A stretch of DNA of 64,000 nt from Halichondria panicea (taxonomy: Eukaryota > Porifera > Demospongiae > Suberitida > Halichondriidae), in contig NC_087391.1 in the NCBI RefSeq assembly GCF_963675165.1, positions 2,251,001 through 2,315,000 on the forward strand, in the 5' to 3' direction. The position numbers were made by a program, and so were the translations under genes. Positions 59,543 through 64,000 of this stretch are shown here, piece after piece (the stretch's first letter is position 1; every line of letters begins with the position of its first letter). The notes beneath the pieces were generated by a model. The model did not search any database and was not told the origin of the DNA. It saw only the letters and a program-made list of their open reading frames with translations.

Positions 59543-61520
59543 ACCTGGCTAGCCAGAGAGCCGGAGGTGAGGTATGTCTTCTGAGGTAATATGTCTTCTG
59601 AGGTAAGAGCATCACATAATGATGGCTCCCATCACAGCACAACTGAGCACGCCTAGTAACCAGTTCCCATAGTTTCCTTAACACCCTCATGATCAACAGT
59701 GCCTGGAATGCAGAGGTATAATTATACATACATGTGGTAAGCATCTCCTCACTAAAAAAGTGAGTCCAATCTTCCGTGGCATTTGAACGAGCAGGTCGAG
59801 TACTTATTCTAGGGACAGACACACAAAACACGACCTACGGTTATCGCATGCCCCTGTGCACTGAGGCATAATGAGCAACTTAATAACAGAGCAGGTTGGG
59901 AACGTAACCACCTCACCATGCTGACACTGCTGGCCAGGTCAGAAGCACTCATGTTGTCATACTTGCCCATGAAGACAGCCACACCAATGAGAGAGTAACT
60001 GATGACGGTGCTGGAACATAAACACTGACTATAGGAAGGTGAAATGTTATACATGTAGTTTTGGTAAGAATCAACAAACAAACTAATTATAATGACATTG
60101 ACTATGTACTATCAGGAGCCCATAAAGAGAAGGAGCGGCTAACTACGGGGATCACGTCTCGTAAGTGGTTATGACCGCATTTCGATAATTATATGCAGGG
60201 TCACTAAGTGGTTGAATCCCTACACGTGTTATACGCAATGCAGGGATGCGGTTTGCAAGCACTTAGTCGCTTCCATACAAGGAAGTGCGGTTTCACCGGC
60301 AATTACGAGACGTGATCCCCGAGTGTATGTTGAAGTTAGCCGCTCCTTCTCTTTATGGGCTCCTGGTACTATGTAGTCTCATGGCTGTGCACATGCAGAC
60401 CTCATTTTAATACCCAACTTACAGTTGAGAGGGAATTGCCAGTGCACTGATTTCAGTTGGGTCTTCAGCAGCACCTGTGAGATGCGAAAACATACGTAAG
60501 AGCCGCTAATTACAGTGATAATATATAGCTACATAGATCTACTCTGAGCAGTTTGTTAGCCTTCTCTCTCTCATTTTCTCCTCCTCTGATGGGGAGGAAG
60601 GAGAGTTGGTTAGTGAGCACAGCTATATAGTCTGACACACACTGACTTACTGGTAGAAAGCAATGGGCTCCGCATTTGCTCTCACTTGAGTGTGGTGGAA
60701 CCTGCATGTATACCAAAAGATTGCAAGAAAATTAAGACAAATTCTAAAGGTGGGATGTCACGTACACAGTATGTTATTGCAACTTGTAACAGTTTCACCA
60801 TTTTAAGAAGGCTTAGTACGTGCATGACTTTTACGTCCATCGTTATTCTTAACTTAGATCGGCTTGTAATGATAGAAATATCTCCTAGGAGTCACCTGAA
60901 GTCTCCCTCCTTCTTTTCCTGCTGGAAGATGGGACTCATGATGACTTTGTTGATGAGTATGCTCAGAGCAAAGAACAAGTAGACACCCAACACCCCATAC
61001 CAACCCAGTCTGCATGGACGCAGTTGATGAAGTACTATATACGTACTGAAATAACAATAAACCAGGTACATGTATAGACATGTCCCAGGACTTACACAGC
61101 AGCTCATCATGCTGTGCAGGTGTAAGGTACAAGTATTAACGCTTACATTATGTACACGTATACTAAAAGAAATATACTGTATATGCGGCTCACCCAACAA
61201 ACATTCTGTAGGAGCAGTAAGCGGTGAGAAACGGTTGTATTATGATCTTGGGTAACAGTGACTGATCTGGTTACAGAACCTGTCCACATCCTGAGTGATT
61301 CGCTGATCCCTGCAAGATAAAAAGAATTCAGCGAATTCAGCAAACACATCACCACCTCTTTAACAATAATAATATAGATACATTGTGTACTGAACTGCTG
61401 TTACGGGTTGTCTATTCTCCGATCAGTGGTGTTGAGGATGTAGTAAATGATTCCAGCGGGCATGGAGGTATCGAGTGATGGTAGCCCTCCAGCGAACATA
61501 CACCAAACCTGCCACAAGCT
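59543..61520 (-). pseudogene. ABCD4-like ABC half-transporter, decayed copy 2
   Basis: Exon remnants from 5': about 61405-61520 (WRATITRYLHAR, then frame change, then GIIYYILNTTDRRIDNP), about 61196-61313 (DQRITQDVDRFC), about 60897-61010 (NKVIMSPIFQQEKKEGDFR), about 60655-60702 (QVRANAEPIAFYQ), about 60424-60475, about 59918-60012 (GVAVFMGKYDNMSASDLASS) and about 59543-59695 (LRKLWELVT...LLPQKTYYL, with an 18-bp duplication). The three exons between KYDNMSAS and the P-loop follow-on, present in copy 1 at 44.3-45.1 kb and including Walker A, are deleted. Both copies share a frame break after RFCNQIS, so decay began before duplication unless an unusual splice is used. Confidence 0.7.
60113..60365. 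mobile_element. 253-bp hAT-like inverted-repeat element with target duplication
   Basis: Ends CAGGAGCCCATAAAGAGAAG... and its inverse ...CTTCTCTTTATGGGCTCCTG, about 31 bp, followed by mirrored ATCACGTCTCGTAA. Flanked on both sides by GTACTAT. The matching site in copy 1 (about 45510) has no insertion. CAGG-type ends and a 7-bp direct repeat fit a non-autonomous hAT-like element, although hAT usually duplicates 8 bp. Confidence 0.75.
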
Positions 61521-61736
61521 TAGCACTGTATATGTGTAGACGTGGGTGTATGTCGTCTCTATATATAGGACATTGTGGTATCAGTGCATAGCACAATTAA
61601 ACAATACTAATAGTTTTACAAAGCAGCACAATAGTATTTTCAATATGTGACTTGACTATAGTTTACAAAGATCATTATTGTATAGTGATCATGTTCTATC
61701 GGTCAACAGTACAAAGACAAAGTGCACAGACAAAAC

Positions 61737-63293
61737 ATGTCGTCAAAGATGAAGGAACGTTCTATGTTGATCAACACTACAACTGACAAGTTAGCTCTGT
61801 CGTCGAGACAATGCTGTAGGTTGAGCTATAAACCAAGACGAGTGTCCTCAAAGGGAGCTGTGCTTGTGCTAATATGGGTAGCGTTGGTGACAGTGAATTT
61901 AGGAGCTGGCTCATCGCAGACAGCGCAAAGAACACTGGTCTCGATTGTGTACTCGAATATTAATGGTATTTCGGATGTAAATCATATAAATCTAAGGACA
62001 TTTCGGTACATTAACTACGCTCTCCCGATTGCTGCATGGCTATTAACTGCCATCATATCCGGGTGGATTGCTGACACAAAGATTGGAAACTACAAGACAA
62101 TAAAGCTCGGACTGATCGTACTTTTCTTAGCAACTATTCTTGATTGTATATTGACACTAACTCAAGTCAATCAGTCAAAGGCATCTTCATGGTACCCAGC
62201 GGTCGAGACTTTACCGAAATGCCTCGTATACGTAGGAAATGCTATTGTCATAGTTTCCTCAATTCAGCTGGGTTTGGATCAGATGCCTGATGCTTCCTCT
62301 GCAAACATCACTAGCTTTATAGCCTGGTTCACATGTTGTGCTCAAGCTGGAATCCTAGTCTATCAAATAGGAGATAACATAACACAATGTTGTCATGAAA
62401 CATATATACAGATGTACATTAAGCCTGCAATAAGCTTGCTATCTGTTTTATGTATGACTATTGCTCTTTGCTTGGATTTCCTTCTCTCTCCAAAATGGAT
62501 AACTAAGGAGCCCACATCTTCACGATGCTTCACATTGATATATCAAGTGTTCAAATTTGCTACCAAACACAAAGCTCCCCTCAATCGCAGTTCTCTAACA
62601 TACTGGGAGGAAGACATACCTTCTAGAGTAGACCTGGGGAAGTCAAGGTATGGTGGACCGTTCACTACAGAGCAAGTTGAAAATGTAAAAACTGTACTAA
62701 AAATGTTCATAGTAGGCTTACCTATGCCCATAATAATGGTATCATATTTTCTTTCCAACTACATCATCCCATACTTCCGAACAAGTGTCCATTACTATTC
62801 AAACAACAGTTCAAACTTAACCCAGTGTGCTTCCTACTATTCAAACAACAGTTCAAACTTAATCCAGTGTGCTTCCCTGGATACTGTGACTAGTTTATCA
62901 TGGTGGATGATACTCTCCACAATCGTGCATGAAATTGCTGTCTACCCTTTCCTCGTTAAGTGGATCCCTACCATTCTGAAGCGTATCGTAATCGGATCGC
63001 TACTGACATTACTCTTAAACATTACATACCTGGTCATTAGTGCTGTGCAGGTTGCTGATGAGAATAAATCTATTTTCACTGGAATAATCGACACTTTCTG
63101 GATAGAGCTGCTTCACTCCATCATATCAGCACAGATTGTACTGCTACTGTACACAGCAATGCTGGAGTTCGTATGTGCTCAGACTCCACAAAACTTAAAA
63201 GGATTTATGATTGGCTGCATTTGGTGCGTATACCCTTTGACAAACATTCTCGCTGCATTCATATTCTCAATACTAGTTGCAAATTGCACCTAA
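61737..63293 (+). CDS. SLC15/POT-family-like transporter, truncated by premature stop (518 aa)
   Basis: Single exon. ATG at 61737 (context AAAACATGT); an earlier in-frame GTG at 61722 is not a likely eukaryotic start. Several hydrophobic helices. Family landmarks: GWIADTKIGNYKTIKLG (like the PTR2 motif around GxxADxxxGxxxT), SFIAWFTCCAQAG, SRYGGPFTTEQVENVK before the mid-protein helices, and CAQTPQNLKGF late in the protein (like APKSMKG). The N-terminal ExxERF proton-coupling motif is not seen, so a classical proton/peptide mechanism is doubtful. A TAA at 63291-63293 comes before the last helix; the same frame stays open for 58 more codons to a TAG at 63468-63470. A 42-bp tandem duplication (62791-62877) repeats YYSNNSSNL. 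POT proteins carry peptides or histidine across plasma or lysosomal membranes. Confidence 0.65.
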   Translation: MSSKMKERSMLINTTTDKLALSSRQCCRLSYKPRRVSSKGAVLVLIWVALVTVNLGAGSSQTAQRTLVSIVYSNINGISDVNHINLRTFRYINYALPIAAWLLTAIISGWIADTKIGNYKTIKLGLIVLFLATILDCILTLTQVNQSKASSWYPAVETLPKCLVYVGNAIVIVSSIQLGLDQMPDASSANITSFIAWFTCCAQAGILVYQIGDNITQCCHETYIQMYIKPAISLLSVLCMTIALCLDFLLSPKWITKEPTSSRCFTLIYQVFKFATKHKAPLNRSSLTYWEEDIPSRVDLGKSRYGGPFTTEQVENVKTVLKMFIVGLPMPIIMVSYFLSNYIIPYFRTSVHYYSNNSSNLTQCASYYSNNSSNLIQCASLDTVTSLSWWMILSTIVHEIAVYPFLVKWIPTILKRIVIGSLLTLLLNITYLVISAVQVADENKSIFTGIIDTFWIELLHSIISAQIVLLLYTAMLEFVCAQTPQNLKGFMIGCIWCVYPLTNILAAFIFSILVANCT

Positions 63294-63470
63294 AAGTACT
63301 GCACAGTGATTTTCTGCTCAATTGCAACGGGATTGTCGCTGATAAGTTCGATATTGATGTGTTTTTTGGCCTACTGGTACAAACAGAGAGTAAGAGACTC
63401 TGACGAAACACAGACACCTTACACTTGGGTGGAGGGAGTGTACAGAAAATACTTTCCGGAAAGTTCGTAG
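63294..63470 (+). other. Open frame downstream of the SLC15-like premature stop
   Basis: In the same frame as the transporter, starting right after the TAA: CTVIFCSIATGLSLISSIL then a helix-like run to YWYKQRVRDSDE and TAG. The pseudogene copy near 48565-48742 has the matching text without this TAA. It is the former last transmembrane segment and C-terminus. Confidence 0.7.
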
Positions 63471-64000
63471 ACATACCCGGTAGTTTTCTATACTTAGCGA
63501 ATATAATTATGAATCGTGTGAAAAAATGCAATGCAGGTCGTAAGTGTGAAATCACGAATGTATAATAATTATTATGATAATAATTTATTTATAAGTATAT
63601 AACAAAGTGTGAAAGAAAGTAAAAACAACACACGTAAATTCCGAGGGGCAAAATATTCGTGGTTGAACACAACGAAATTTACCTGCAGTGCAAACAGTAA
63701 CCAGCCCCTAAAATGACCCACTATACAGTAAGTGAAAAATTTTTATTGTATAGCGGGTATATTTCGAGGGTATAAATGTTTGTGGTTTTCGCGGATTAGG
63801 CATTAACCGCGAATTTAAATATTGCATGCATGCATGCTGCAAAAAGGGCGCTATTCCACGAAAATTAAATCCGCAAAAACCTTTCTAAAGGCATTTCCGC
63901 GAAAATTTTATACCCTCGAAATATATACCCGCTATACAGTATAGTGCATATGAAATCACAATAGGCCCTGATAAATTATGCTCGAAATAATTTAGCATAA
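63471..64000. other. 3' flank of the SLC15-like gene
   Basis: No gene seen. Aligned with 48743-49060 after copy 1. Contains a partial GTAATTTTCGTGG-family remnant (about 63630-63730) and an inverted-repeat element at 63746-63939. Confidence 0.5.
63746..63939. mobile_element. ~194-bp inverted-repeat element (TATAGCGGGTATAT family)
   Basis: Left TTGTATAGCGGGTATATTTCGAGGG-type end (first 20: TTGTATAGCGGGTATATTTC) mirrored by CCCTCGAAATATATACCCGC at the right. Inner GGTTTTCGCGGATT is partly mirrored. Same family as 7607-7819 and ~16360-16565. Not present after copy 1. Confidence 0.7.

Overview
The window looks like nuclear DNA of a marine invertebrate, most likely a demosponge such as Amphimedon queenslandica. 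I infer this from the AT-rich sequence, the small introns with GT..AG borders, the dense short inverted-repeat elements and the Notch-ligand-like/phosphotyrosine gene family. I cannot verify the species.

The main content is a head-to-tail array of seven paralogous minus-strand genes (called A to G here, from low to high coordinate). Each has the same five coding exons: (1) a signal peptide, (2) a Notch-ligand N-terminal (MNNL)-like domain, (3) a DSL-like segment followed by a variable run of two-CxxC cysteine modules, (4) one transmembrane helix, and (5) one large cytoplasmic exon with about 22 tyrosines in SH2-docking contexts (YEEI, YxN, YDTA, YSKL). Intron phases are 0,0,1,1 in every copy, and exon sums are multiples of three, which supports the models. 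B (804 aa), E (718 aa) and F (930 aa) are intact. A has a nonsense codon and runs off the left edge. C (2-bp deletion), D (solo LTR) and G (extra G in a G-run) lose only the distal tail.

Units A-F repeat every 6.4-8.7 kb. Each spacer upstream of a receptor carries decayed exons of an ABCD4-like ABC half-transporter gene, also minus strand. A larger relic of that gene lies at 42.1-46.75 kb and a second at 59.5-61.5 kb. Each lies close upstream of, and divergent from, a plus-strand SLC15/POT-like transporter. The first transporter copy (46.99-48.74 kb) is a pseudogene. The second (61.74-63.29 kb) is a 518-codon single-exon reading frame with a premature TAA before its last helix. The ancestral unit therefore seems to have been receptor + ABCD4-like + SLC15-like, amplified segmentally and then eroded.

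The rest is short inverted-repeat transposons (several families), one solo LTR with a 5-bp target duplication, inverted segments shared between units, and simple repeats. No RNA genes, CRISPR arrays or bacterial operons were seen. The biologically interesting proposal is that the array is a lineage-specific set of DSL-type cell-surface receptors that signal through tyrosine phosphorylation, with ectodomain length varying by module number.
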